A stretch of DNA of 25,845 nucleotides from a virus. Both the position numbers and the translations under genes were made by a program. The stretch lies in the IMG/VR virus record IMGVR_UViG_3300021373_002194, positions 1-25,845 of that record, one strand, 5' to 3'. The notes beneath the pieces were generated by a model. It saw nothing but the letters and a program-made list of their open reading frames with translations. It searched no databases and was not told the origin of the DNA. Position 1 is the stretch's first letter, and each line of letters starts with the position of its first letter. Shown here one piece after another: positions 7,713 to 15,396 of this stretch.

Positions 7713-8400
7713 GCAGAAGGGTGTCAGGTCCCTAAAGCTGAAGCTTGAAGATCTACCCGAGATTGAACCAATCACTGAAACTCAAAAAAAGGTATTTACT
7801 TTCTTTGAAAAAAGTGGTAATATAGTTCTTGCTGGTTCGGCTGGAACTGGTAAAACCTTTGTGGCATTATACCTAGCTCTGGAAGAAGTACTGGATAGAG
7901 AGACACCCTATGATCAAGTCGTACTGGTTCGATCAATTGTACCCACACGGGATATCGGCTACCTGCCTGGGAATGAAGATGAAAAGAAAGATGCTTATAC
8001 CGGCCCCTACAGAGCAATCTGTGATGAGCTATTCGGTGAAGGTGATGCCTGGAATAAGCTCGTACAATCCGGAATTATTAAGTTCGAGTCTACATCTTTC
8101 ATTCGAGGGACCACGTTTAACAATTCGGTAGTGATCGTAGATGAGATGCAGAACTTAAACTTCCACGAGCTGGACTCAGTAATCACCCGTATCGGTAGAG
8201 AGTGTCGAGTCATCTTATCAGGTGACTACTACCAATCTGACTTTGATAAGGAAAAAGACAGAGACGGCATACTCAAGTTCCTAACCATCGTAGAGCAAAT
8301 GAAAGACTTTGAGATCTTTGAGTTTGGTTGGGAGGACATTGTTCGGTCAGGCATTGTCCGTGATTATATCATGACCAAGGAAATGCTAAAAGTCAAATGA
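7705..8400 (+). CDS. phoH: PhoH-like P-loop ATPase
   Basis: This 231-residue ATPase has Walker A AGSAGTGKT (residues 43-51) and Walker B VVIVDEMQN (Asp146, Glu147). Between and after these lie the PhoH signatures RSIVPTRDIGYLPG, SFIRGTTFNNSVV and ILSGDYYQSD. PhoH is one of the most common auxiliary genes in marine phages and is related to a phosphate-starvation protein. Its true role in infection is unsettled, with RNA metabolism and a phosphate response both proposed. Start ATG 7705 overlaps the stop of the preceding gene. The length is typical of phage PhoH proteins that lack the extra domains of bacterial forms. Confidence 0.92.
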   Translation: MSKQKGVRSLKLKLEDLPEIEPITETQKKVFTFFEKSGNIVLAGSAGTGKTFVALYLALEEVLDRETPYDQVVLVRSIVPTRDIGYLPGNEDEKKDAYTGPYRAICDELFGEGDAWNKLVQSGIIKFESTSFIRGTTFNNSVVIVDEMQNLNFHELDSVITRIGRECRVILSGDYYQSDFDKEKDRDGILKFLTIVEQMKDFEIFEFGWEDIVRSGIVRDYIMTKEMLKVK

Positions 8401-8412
8401 AAGGATAAGACA

Positions 8413-8625
8413 TTGGCTAAGTTTTCGCGTTTTGACCCGCGTAACAAAAAGAATGGACGTAACAAGAAGATGACCCTAGGTGAATATCCCAAAGGTCCAA
8501 AGCGTGCAGGTGCAGATATCGATGAAGATAAGTACCTTCGTAAGTATAAAAAGATCGAGTATGATGAATACGATCCTGTTCTCCAAGATGAAGTTGAAGA
8601 AGAACTAGGATGGGCAGTTAGATGA
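8413..8625 (+). CDS. Small charged protein, probable TTG start
   Basis: A 70-residue protein with a basic N-terminal half (KFSRFDPRNKKNGRNKKM) and an acidic C-terminal half (EYDEYDPVLQDEVEEELG). Initiation is at TTG 8413, with AAGGAT (8401-8406) at normal Shine-Dalgarno distance. No in-frame ATG occurs before residue 20. The last codons overlap the tiny membrane-protein gene (ATGA at 8622-8625). The basic half could bind nucleic acid, but no family is recognised. Confidence 0.6.
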   Translation: MAKFSRFDPRNKKNGRNKKMTLGEYPKGPKRAGADIDEDKYLRKYKKIEYDEYDPVLQDEVEEELGWAVR

Positions 8626-8720
8626 TTCTTGTATTAGCAGCTGTAGGCACATTCGTAGTAGTGTGTCTGCTCGGTTTAGGTTTTAGTGTTCTGATGAAAA
8701 TGTTGACGGATAGAGAATAA
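8622..8720 (+). CDS. 32-residue single-pass membrane peptide
   Basis: A short frame begins at ATG 8622, overlapping the upstream stop as ATGA, and ends at TAA 8718-8720, which overlaps the next ATG as TAATG. The product (MILVLAAVGTFVVVCLLGLG, then FSVLMKMLTDRE) is almost entirely one hydrophobic helix with a charged C-terminal tail. Without it, the 95 nt between neighbours would be the only real gap in a tightly packed operon. The double stop/start overlap strongly supports it. Function unknown; small phage membrane peptides often act on host membranes. Confidence 0.6.
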   Translation: MILVLAAVGTFVVVCLLGLGFSVLMKMLTDRE

Positions 8721-9070
8721 TGATTGCTGGTAAAGTATGGGGTTCGACAGAACTGATTGAAGCGAACGGTGCACTAGAGTTTCACCGTATCTTCACCAAG
8801 AAGGGTGGAGTATGTTCTAAGCATAAACACGAATTTAAATGGAACGGATTCTTTGTAGAGTCTGGATATATGCTTATTCGCGTTTGGCAGAATGACTATG
8901 ACCTAGTAGATGAGACTATCTTAGGTCCAGGTGAATGGACCAAAGTAAAGCCTGGTGTCTATCACCAGTTTGAGTGCATTGAAGATGCTGTTGCCTTTGA
9001 AGTGTATTGGGCAGAGCTAAATAATAATGATATTGTTAGGGAAACCGTTGGATACTCGCAGAACGTTTGA
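8720..9070 (+). CDS. Cupin-domain protein
   Basis: A 116-residue single-domain beta-barrel protein. Cupin motif 1 appears as KHKHEFKWNGFFVESG (about residues 33-48), with two histidines and a glutamate able to bind metal. Motif 2 appears as PGVYHQFECI (about residues 77-86), with a third histidine. The pattern recalls sugar-phosphate isomerase or sugar-epimerase-type cupins. A carbohydrate role would fit the glycan genes starting 1.5 kb downstream, but cupins are functionally broad. Its end overlaps the nuclease gene by 44 nt if that gene starts at ATG 9027. Confidence 0.65.
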   Translation: MIAGKVWGSTELIEANGALEFHRIFTKKGGVCSKHKHEFKWNGFFVESGYMLIRVWQNDYDLVDETILGPGEWTKVKPGVYHQFECIEDAVAFEVYWAELNNNDIVRETVGYSQNV

Positions 9071-9752
9071 ACACGTAAAAGTTCACTTTGATTATGATGA
9101 CCTGTTGACTGAGACTACAGATGCAGGTCGAGTCTACTTTACAGAGGACAGTAAGAAGTATCCTTCGATTACCACTGTCCTCTCTATCCTTTCGCGCGCT
9201 GGTATAGCTGCATGGAGACGTAGAGTAGGTGATGAAGAGGCAGATCGTATCTCTCGCATCGCTACTACTAGAGGTTCAGCTGTACACCAGATCGTAGAGG
9301 ATTATATAGATAATAAGCCTGATTATGATGCAGGCTATTTTCCAAACATCTTAGAAAACTTTCTCGATATCAAAGGGATTATCGATAAGCGTCTAGGTAA
9401 GGTCTATGCACAGGAACAGCCACTGTACTCGCACCACTTAGGTGTTGCAGGTCGTGTGGACTGTGTAGCTGAGTTTGATGGACAGCTGTCTATCATTGAC
9501 TTCAAGACATCTAAAAAACGCAAGACTCGTAGCAACTGCTACAACTATTTCATGCAGGAAGCTGCTTACGCAATCATGTGGGAGGAGCGGACCGGCATGC
9601 CGATTACGCAACTCGTGACTGTCATGTCTGTTGACAATGATCATCCACTTGTTTTCGTAGAACACCGTGACGATTGGACGGAAAAGCTAAATGCAACCAT
9701 CGAACAATACAGAGCAGAACAGGCTGAAGCCTCAGAAGATCACACCGGTTAA
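9027..9752 (+). CDS. PD-(D/E)XK (RecB/Cas4-like) nuclease
   Basis: This 241-residue protein contains YPSITTVLSILSRAG near the N-terminus, a glutamate-bearing helix (GSAVHQIVEDYID), and the catalytic core GRVDCVAEFDGQLSIIDFKT. In that core Asp145, Asp158 and Lys160 form the D-(D/E)xK motif. QEAAYAIMWEERTG follows, matching the QxxxY-type helix of RecB-family exonucleases. It probably processes DNA ends in phage recombination or degrades host DNA. There are no Cas4-type iron-sulfur cysteines. ATG 9027 lies inside the cupin gene; TTG 9048 is an alternative start. The 3' end overlaps the next gene by 62 nt. Confidence 0.75.
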   Translation: MILLGKPLDTRRTFEHVKVHFDYDDLLTETTDAGRVYFTEDSKKYPSITTVLSILSRAGIAAWRRRVGDEEADRISRIATTRGSAVHQIVEDYIDNKPDYDAGYFPNILENFLDIKGIIDKRLGKVYAQEQPLYSHHLGVAGRVDCVAEFDGQLSIIDFKTSKKRKTRSNCYNYFMQEAAYAIMWEERTGMPITQLVTVMSVDNDHPLVFVEHRDDWTEKLNATIEQYRAEQAEASEDHTG

Positions 9753-9978
9753 ATCAGACGTCAGGTACTACAATGTTGATGGGACTTTTTGTTCCACCAA
9801 CATGTGCCTGGAGAAGTTTGATAGTGTGATCGCTGTAGAAAGAAAAGCATTAAACGGTAAGGTCTATAGTCAGTACTTCCACGTCTGCAATGAGTGTGGA
9901 CGTAAGTACGAGACCTCGCGCAACAAGAGCGACACATCTGAATCTAGACGTGAAGCTGAACTGAAAGGCAAGCTATGA
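9691..9978 (+). CDS. Small zinc-finger-like protein
   Basis: A 95-residue, basic protein with two cysteine pairs, FCSTNMC (about residues 31-36) and HVCNECGRKYE (about residues 68-77). The spacing could hold one zinc ion. Charged, lysine-rich segments follow (TSRNKSDTSESRREAELKGK). It overlaps the nuclease gene upstream by 62 nt and the ClpP-like gene by 4 nt (ATGA). Nucleic-acid binding is plausible but unproven. The ATG at 9691 is the only ATG in frame upstream of the cysteine pairs. Confidence 0.55.
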   Translation: MQPSNNTEQNRLKPQKITPVKSDVRYYNVDGTFCSTNMCLEKFDSVIAVERKALNGKVYSQYFHVCNECGRKYETSRNKSDTSESRREAELKGKL

Positions 9979-10598
9979 ACTCAGATCCATTTATGCCATT
10001 AGATGATCTTCTAGGTATGGGACAAAAGAATAAGAATATCTTCTCTGGCAAATCCCTTGTCCAGCAGCACGATCTGTACTTGTCTGGCGAGATTAAAAGT
10101 TCGGATCAGTACACTGATTGGTTCGAACTACTGCGCTCTGCCGGTAAATCTGATATTATTAAAATTCACATTAACTGTTATGGTGGTGATCTGTTCACTG
10201 CAGTACAGCTGATGCGCTGCATCACAGAGTCTAATGGTAACATCATTACGTCTGTTGAAGGTGCATGCATGTCAGCAGCTACCATGATTTTCCTGGCATC
10301 AGAATCGTTTGAGGTATCTGACCACTCTGCCTTTATGTTCCACAACTACTCTGGCATTACTATTGGTAAAGGTGGAGAGATGTACGAGCAGATTAACTTT
10401 GAAAAGAAGTGGTTCAATAAGTTAGTTAATAACATCTATAAAGACTTTTTGACCGAAGAAGAAATTAAGGACATTGAGCACGGCAAAGACCTATGGCTAG
10501 ACGGCGATGAAGTTGTTATTCGTCTAAAGAAGATGGGTAAGTTTGAGGTCGATAAACAGCTTAGCTTAGAATTAGAGGATGAAGGGAATGATGGTTAA
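9975..10598 (+). CDS. ClpP-like serine protease
   Basis: This 207-residue protein shows the ClpP fold: LYLSGEI, the substrate-groove strand INCYGGDLFTAVQLMRCI, the nucleophile elbow EGACMSAAT (Ser100), MFHNYSG (His123), and DLWLDGDEV (Asp172 as third triad member). Spacing matches ClpP (Ser97, His122, Asp171 in E. coli numbering) closely. No ClpX/ClpA partner is visible here. T4-like phages carry such proteases either for prohead maturation or to redirect host proteolysis; the sequence cannot separate these. The start overlaps the preceding stop as ATGA. Confidence 0.8.
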   Translation: MNSDPFMPLDDLLGMGQKNKNIFSGKSLVQQHDLYLSGEIKSSDQYTDWFELLRSAGKSDIIKIHINCYGGDLFTAVQLMRCITESNGNIITSVEGACMSAATMIFLASESFEVSDHSAFMFHNYSGITIGKGGEMYEQINFEKKWFNKLVNNIYKDFLTEEEIKDIEHGKDLWLDGDEVVIRLKKMGKFEVDKQLSLELEDEGNDG

Positions 10599-10956
10599 AG
10601 TTCCAGTGAGCGTCGGAGAGTTGTTCGATAAGATTACAATTCTTCTTATAAAGAAAGATAATAAGATTGAAGGCGTAGACAAAGAGCTTGATCTTTTAAA
10701 TGAGATTTCTAAAAAGATACAAAAAAGCGTTATTCTTGATGCGCTGGTCTCTCAACTCATGAACATCAATCAGAGCCTGTGGAGTATTGAAGACTATAAG
10801 AGATACTGTGAAAAGAACAAGATTTTTGATGATGATTTTATAGATCGTTCTCGAGCAGTCTATTATCTGAATGATGAGAGAGCTAGGATCAAGTCCAAGA
10901 TCAATCAGTTCGTTGGATCAGACATTCATGAATATAAGAGCCATGGAGATTACTGA
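10588..10956 (+). CDS. DUF6165-family protein
   Basis: A 122-residue helical protein beginning with the family-like pattern KVPVSVGELFDKITILLIK. A middle segment LWSIEDYKRYCEK and a C-terminal half RAVYYLNDERARIKSKIN follow. I recall this pattern from DUF6165 proteins, which often sit in bacterial lipopolysaccharide or glycan gene clusters; that matches its place at the head of this one. Several in-frame ATGs exist (10579, 10588, 10591). I prefer 10588 because GAGG at 10575-10578 is 9 nt upstream. It overlaps ClpP by 11 nt and the next gene by 1 nt (TGATG). Confidence 0.65.
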   Translation: MMVKVPVSVGELFDKITILLIKKDNKIEGVDKELDLLNEISKKIQKSVILDALVSQLMNINQSLWSIEDYKRYCEKNKIFDDDFIDRSRAVYYLNDERARIKSKINQFVGSDIHEYKSHGDY

Positions 10957-11690
10957 TGAAGCACCTGGCCCTATATCATCATAGCAGAGTTACTCCAGGA
11001 AAAAAGCACGGTACTCACAGGCTAGGAGATAAGGTGCATACTATGTTTTGCGCTTATCAGTATGGAGTTTACCACGGTGAGCCAGTAACTATGCACTTGA
11101 GCAGTAAGTTAGCATACACAGATATGATGAAGCAATGGAATGAGATCTTAGATCTGTTTCCAAAAGATTCAGTTGAGCTTAAGATTTGGGATGATATGGG
11201 AGTCCTTACAGATGAAGAGATCATTGAGTTTCTTGAGTCAAAGGGAATAGAGTCTCCTAATGTCTACTTCTATGAAGACGCAAAAGAAGAAGACATTGAC
11301 ATCACCTATTATCTTAAGAACAAGCAGCTAGTTCCTCCTATTGATGTAGAGGTAGACCTACCGCCACAAAAATTTATTACCATGCAGTGGGATAGTCCAG
11401 ATCCATCCAGAAGGATGCCAGAAGACTTTATACAGAGACTGGTATCTTACTATCAGAGAACTGGTTACGATCTTATCGAGATTGGTAAAGATCAAAGTCT
11501 AGCTCAGATATCGCATTACTTAAGCAAAGCTGAGATGCATGTAGGTGTACATTCAGGCATGCTGCATATGGCGCAGATGTATATGCCTCATAAGAAGATA
11601 CATATATATTCTCAGATTGGAGCTCAAGATCATGTCAAAAGGTTCCAGGGTTTTGGTAGTAAAGTGAATCCATTATTAGGACTAGTATGA
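10956..11690 (+). CDS. GT9-like (heptosyltransferase-type) glycosyltransferase
   Basis: This 244-residue protein resembles the C-terminal nucleotide-sugar-binding half of GT9 enzymes: KFITMQWDSPDPSRRMP, then GYDLIEIGKDQSLAQISHYLS, then EMHVGVHSGMLHMAQMY. The last stretch is the typical donor-binding Gly-x-x-Ser-Gly segment. The N-terminal half is short and divergent, so the protein is smaller than classic heptosyltransferases (about 320-350 residues). It is clearly paralogous to the gene at 15397-16095. It probably transfers a sugar in the surface-glycan pathway encoded around it; donor and acceptor are unknown. Confidence 0.6.
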   Translation: MKHLALYHHSRVTPGKKHGTHRLGDKVHTMFCAYQYGVYHGEPVTMHLSSKLAYTDMMKQWNEILDLFPKDSVELKIWDDMGVLTDEEIIEFLESKGIESPNVYFYEDAKEEDIDITYYLKNKQLVPPIDVEVDLPPQKFITMQWDSPDPSRRMPEDFIQRLVSYYQRTGYDLIEIGKDQSLAQISHYLSKAEMHVGVHSGMLHMAQMYMPHKKIHIYSQIGAQDHVKRFQGFGSKVNPLLGLV

Positions 11691-12457
11691 TGAAAGATAT
11701 TATGTTTTTTAGTGGAGGGTTTGATCCTATCCACTCAGGCCACATCAGCGCGATTAATGAGGCGAGCAAGCACGGTGAGTTAGTAATTGGTCTTAATTCA
11801 GATGATTGGCTGACTAGAAAAAAAGGAATGCCGTTTCTTCCTTTTGAAGAAAGAAAAAATATCATCTCTCAGTTCAAGAACGTTAAGACAGTTATAGGAT
11901 TTGACGATAGTGATGGCACCGCTATCGGAGGTATCGATAAAGCTCTAGAGCTATTTCCTGATAGCAAGATTATCTTTGTCAATGGTGGGGACCGGACTCC
12001 TGGAAACGTACCCGAAGAAGAGCACTTTAAAGGTAATCCTAGAGTGGGCTTTAAGTTCTCAGTAGGAGGAGATGATAAGCGCAACTCTTCTAGTTGGATT
12101 CTTGAAAAATGGAAGTACCAAAAGACTTATAGGGACTGGGGGCACTGGAGAGTCTTAGATGATAAGGTAACCACTAAGACTAAAGAGCTAGTGATTGAGC
12201 CGGGTAAATCTTTGAGCGATCAGCGCCATTTCTACAGGTCAGAGCACTGGTATGTGCTATCAGGTAAGTTGGAGATTGATACTGAAACACCTGATCCAGT
12301 TGTAAAGAAGACACTTCTACTTTATCCTCATTCAACAGCCACCATTACGTCTAGAACCTGGCATAAGGCTAGAAATGTAGGAACTGAACCTGTCCACGTT
12401 ATTGAGATTCAGCACGGTACAAGATGCATTGAAGATGATATCGAAAGACGAGATTAA
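11687..12457 (+). CDS. Nucleotidyltransferase-cupin fusion
   Basis: This 256-residue protein joins two domains. Residues 1-135 are a cytidylyltransferase-type fold with GGFDPIHSGH (HxGH at residues 16-19), GLNSDDWLTRKKG, and NSSSWILEKW in place of the usual ISTTxI motif. Residues about 145-256 are a cupin like the C-terminal domain of mannose-6-phosphate isomerase/GDP-mannose pyrophosphorylase: LSDQRHFYRSEHWYVLSGKLEI, then TWHKARNVG, then EIQHG, then EDDIERRD. The first domain would activate a sugar or polyol phosphate; the second could be an isomerase or epimerase. It overlaps its upstream neighbour by 4 nt and ends directly before the next gene. The natural substrate is unknown. Confidence 0.7.
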   Translation: MMKDIMFFSGGFDPIHSGHISAINEASKHGELVIGLNSDDWLTRKKGMPFLPFEERKNIISQFKNVKTVIGFDDSDGTAIGGIDKALELFPDSKIIFVNGGDRTPGNVPEEEHFKGNPRVGFKFSVGGDDKRNSSSWILEKWKYQKTYRDWGHWRVLDDKVTTKTKELVIEPGKSLSDQRHFYRSEHWYVLSGKLEIDTETPDPVVKKTLLLYPHSTATITSRTWHKARNVGTEPVHVIEIQHGTRCIEDDIERRD

Positions 12458-13243
12458 ATGACAAGTGTCTTAATAACAACTATAATGAGGGATAATGAAA
12501 AGTTTATCCCGTACTACCACAGTCAGATAAAAAAGCTAGTAGAAGCGTATGACTATACATTTTATGTTTCTATATATGAAAATGACTCCAAAGATTCTTC
12601 AGCTGAAATGCTTCGCTCTTTAGACTGGTCTTTTTTAAAAGATAGGATTATAATTCAAACGGAAAGTATTGATACTAAAAAGTTTGGATCAGAGATGTCA
12701 AGGGAAAGGGTTGATAATCTAGGCGTGGCTAGAATGAAAAGCATATATGCCAATGATAAAAAGTTTTTAGATCAATGTGATTATGTGTTAGCAATCGAGT
12801 CTGATTTTTCTTACAACATTAGAGATGTAGGGAACCTGATCGAGTTTAAAAAGAACAATGGATTGCGGAATGTAGATATAGTGTCTGGAGTGAGCATCAA
12901 TAAGATGTCAGATAGGACAACTAGAGATACATGGGCAACCAGAACCAGCGCAGATACTCCGCCACACTTTAGACATGGGAGACTGCATGAAAACTGGCAG
13001 ATCACTAAGTACGGAAAGTACTACACCACGTTTAATGGGCTGTGTCTATATAAAGCTGAACCAATAAAGAAGGGTGCAGCTTTTGCTGGTTTTAACAAGA
13101 GACTAAATACATTTGACTGCGACACTGCAGTTATATGCGAAGACTTTCATATGATGGGATACTCTGACATATACATTGATCACACTATTAGAGTCATGCA
13201 CTGCGGATATAGAGCAGCTCCGGTAGAAAACTTTAAATATTGA
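12458..13243 (+). CDS. CAP59/GT69-like mannosyltransferase
   Basis: This 261-residue, GT-A-like protein resembles the cryptococcal mannosyltransferase 1 family (CAP59, GT69). It opens with VLITTIMRDNEKFIPYY, then YVSIYENDSKDSSAEMLRSL (nucleotide-binding END/SKD region), then RVDNLGVARMKSIY. The acidic donor-metal motif is YVLAIESDFSY, and CEDFHMMGY is near the end. Such enzymes use activated mannose or similar sugars, which fits the GDP-mannose dehydratase nearby. ATG 12458 directly follows the previous stop; the 3' end touches the next gene. Most arginines are AGA/AGG. Confidence 0.65.
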   Translation: MTSVLITTIMRDNEKFIPYYHSQIKKLVEAYDYTFYVSIYENDSKDSSAEMLRSLDWSFLKDRIIIQTESIDTKKFGSEMSRERVDNLGVARMKSIYANDKKFLDQCDYVLAIESDFSYNIRDVGNLIEFKKNNGLRNVDIVSGVSINKMSDRTTRDTWATRTSADTPPHFRHGRLHENWQITKYGKYYTTFNGLCLYKAEPIKKGAAFAGFNKRLNTFDCDTAVICEDFHMMGYSDIYIDHTIRVMHCGYRAAPVENFKY

Positions 13244-13254
13244 AAGATTATGAC

Positions 13255-14412
13255 ATGAATGATTGGCAATGGCCTTTAATGAAGAATGCTATTCTTGAAG
13301 AAGACAAGCAGGCTCTCATTAACTTTATTCAAACTACAGATAGATTCACTAACGGACCTATGGTTCGAAAGTTTGAGCAAGAGTGGAGTGAATGGTTAGG
13401 CGCTAACCAAAGCTTAATGGTGAGTTCTGGTAGCACGGCTAATTTTCTATTAGTAGCCGCAGTTAAAGAGCTGTACGGCCTTAAAGACGGTGATAAGGTT
13501 CTTGTTCCTGCATGCACATGGATGACTAACGTCGCTCCAGTGATGCAGTTAGGATTCGATCCAGTTTTCTGTGACGTTGAGATGAAGACCTATGGATTTG
13601 ATATTGAGTATCTTAAGTCCATCCCAAATCGAGATGAGATCAAGGTCGTCTTTGTAAGTCACTTATTGGGTCTGCGCTGCCCTATTGAAGAGTATAAAGA
13701 GATTCTTCCTAATGCGATCTTTATTGAAGACATCTGTGAGTCTCATGGTATCACTAACGATGATGGAGTTAAGCAGGGTTCCGAATCACTAGGATCAACA
13801 TTTAGCTTTTACTTTGGTCATCATATGACATGCATTGAAGGCGGTATAGTATCGACTAACAATGAGGCCCTATATGACTTAATGAAGATGAAGAGAAGTC
13901 ACGGTCTTGCAAGAGAATCAGTTCACTATGAAAAGTACAAGACCTACTATCCTGAAATTCAGCCAGAGTTTCTATTCATTACGGACGGATATAACTTCAG
14001 AAGCAGTGATTTAAATGCAGTGCTAGCATCGTCTCAACTTAAGAACTTATCTAGATCTATTGAGATTAGAAAAAAGAACTTTGAGTACTTCATGTCATTT
14101 ATGCCGGCAGATAAGTTCTACTTACCAAGCTCTTCAAGTAACAACAGCAGCTTCTGCTTTCCGGTAGTCAGCAAGACTAAGAGGCAGCACACTGACCTTA
14201 TGACTAAACTTAAAGAAGCTAAGATTGAGTTTAGACCAGTGATTGGAGGAAACTTGCTTAAGCATCCTTTCTTGAGTAACAAAGGATATGGACTTAACAC
14301 TGAAACTTCTAACGTAGATATTATTCATCAGCAAGGTCTGTATCTAGGAAACAATCACATGATTGGCGAAGAAGAGCTTGATATTTTAAAAGGTATTATT
14401 GAGGATCTATAG
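13255..14412 (+). CDS. ColD-like PLP-dependent sugar 3-dehydratase (DegT/DnrJ/EryC1 family)
   Basis: This 385-residue protein has the DegT fold: TNGPMVRKFEQEW, VSSGSTANFLL (phosphate-binding SGSTA), VLVPACTWMTNV, and FIEDICESHG, where the aspartate contacts the PLP ring. The position normally held by the Schiff-base lysine reads SFYFGHHMTCIEGG, with His189-His190 instead. This His replacement is the hallmark of ColD and related sugar 3-dehydratases, which remove the C3 hydroxyl rather than transaminate a 4-keto sugar. The gene precedes GDP-mannose 4,6-dehydratase, whose product is ColD's substrate. Start ATG 13255 has GAAAG at 13242-13246; TTG 13240 is an upstream alternative. A plain aminotransferase label would probably be wrong. 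Confidence 0.75.
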   Translation: MNDWQWPLMKNAILEEDKQALINFIQTTDRFTNGPMVRKFEQEWSEWLGANQSLMVSSGSTANFLLVAAVKELYGLKDGDKVLVPACTWMTNVAPVMQLGFDPVFCDVEMKTYGFDIEYLKSIPNRDEIKVVFVSHLLGLRCPIEEYKEILPNAIFIEDICESHGITNDDGVKQGSESLGSTFSFYFGHHMTCIEGGIVSTNNEALYDLMKMKRSHGLARESVHYEKYKTYYPEIQPEFLFITDGYNFRSSDLNAVLASSQLKNLSRSIEIRKKNFEYFMSFMPADKFYLPSSSSNNSSFCFPVVSKTKRQHTDLMTKLKEAKIEFRPVIGGNLLKHPFLSNKGYGLNTETSNVDIIHQQGLYLGNNHMIGEEELDILKGIIEDL

Positions 14413-14413
14413 C

Positions 14414-15394
14414 ATGAAAAAAAGAGCACTTATTACCGGAATCACTGGACAAGACGGCGCCTATCTAGCTAAGTTACTTTTAAGTAAGGGCTATGAAGTC
14501 TATGGGTTTTCTTCTCGCAGAGTCAACCAGACTTACCAGAACTTAGATTACTTAGAAATTACAAATGACGTCAATATTATCTTCGGCGATATCACTGACC
14601 AATCTAGCATCAACCACGCAGTAAAGACTTCTCGTCCACACGAAGTCTATAACTTAGCTGCAATGAGCTTTGTTGGATTGAGCTGGCAAGAACCTATTCA
14701 TACCGCCCATGTCGATGGCATGGGGCCTTTGTACTTGTTAGAATCTATTCGTAACTTTGCTCCAAACGCAAAAGTGTATCAGGCATCTACATCTGAGATG
14801 TACGGAAACAATTGGGAAGCTGACTTTACGCAGAATGAATTGACACCGTTTAGACCTAGGTCTCCTTATGGTTCGGCTAAAGTCTTTGCCCATCACTCCA
14901 CTGTAAACTATAGGGAAAGCTACGATCTTTTTGCATGCTGTGGTATCCTATTCAATCATGAGTCTCCTATTCGTGGACTTGAGTTTGTAACACGCAAGAT
15001 TACTGACGGCGTTGCTAGGATCAATGTTGGTCTAGATGATAAGATTGAGCTAGGTAACTTAGATGCTAGGAGAGACTGGGGATTCGCAGGAGACTATGTA
15101 GAAGCTATGTGGATGATGCTGCAGCAAGATGATCCTGATGACTATGTCATTGCAACAGGAAAAACCTGGAGCATCAAGGAGCTTCTTGATAGAGCGTTTG
15201 GTCATATCGGCATCAACGACTGGACTGGGTGTGTTGTTCAGAACCCTGACTTTATCCGACCAGCTGAAGTCCCTCACCTGAAAGGTAATCCATCCAAAGC
15301 AAAAGATAAATTAGGATGGGAACCTAAGACAAGCTTTGATGATCTTGTAACCATGATGATGGAAGCCGATATAAAAAGATATAAAAAGATATAG
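14414..15394 (+). CDS. gmd: GDP-mannose 4,6-dehydratase
   Basis: This 326-residue short-chain dehydrogenase would convert GDP-mannose to GDP-4-keto-6-deoxymannose. The N-terminal Rossmann motif is GITGQDGAYLAKLLL (residues 9-23). The catalytic site shows ASTSEMYG (Ser/Thr 125-127, Glu128) and YGSAK (Tyr152, Lys156). Further family marks are NLAAMSFVGLSW, LFNHESPIRG, LGNLDARRDWGFAGDYVEAMW and RPAEVPHLKGNPSKAKDKLGW. Start ATG 14414 follows GAGGATC with 8 nt spacing; TTG 14399 is less likely. Length is slightly below the usual 340-370. It lies directly after the ColD-like gene. The 3' end carries a short tandem repeat (GATATAAAAA twice). Confidence 0.88.
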   Translation: MKKRALITGITGQDGAYLAKLLLSKGYEVYGFSSRRVNQTYQNLDYLEITNDVNIIFGDITDQSSINHAVKTSRPHEVYNLAAMSFVGLSWQEPIHTAHVDGMGPLYLLESIRNFAPNAKVYQASTSEMYGNNWEADFTQNELTPFRPRSPYGSAKVFAHHSTVNYRESYDLFACCGILFNHESPIRGLEFVTRKITDGVARINVGLDDKIELGNLDARRDWGFAGDYVEAMWMMLQQDDPDDYVIATGKTWSIKELLDRAFGHIGINDWTGCVVQNPDFIRPAEVPHLKGNPSKAKDKLGWEPKTSFDDLVTMMMEADIKRYKKI

Positions 15395-15396
15395 AA

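Noticed and set aside
13255-14412. Standard sugar aminotransferase annotation (for example perosamine synthase)
   Set aside because: The PLP-lysine position is His in an HHM motif, which points to a ColD-type dehydratase; kept as an alternative only.
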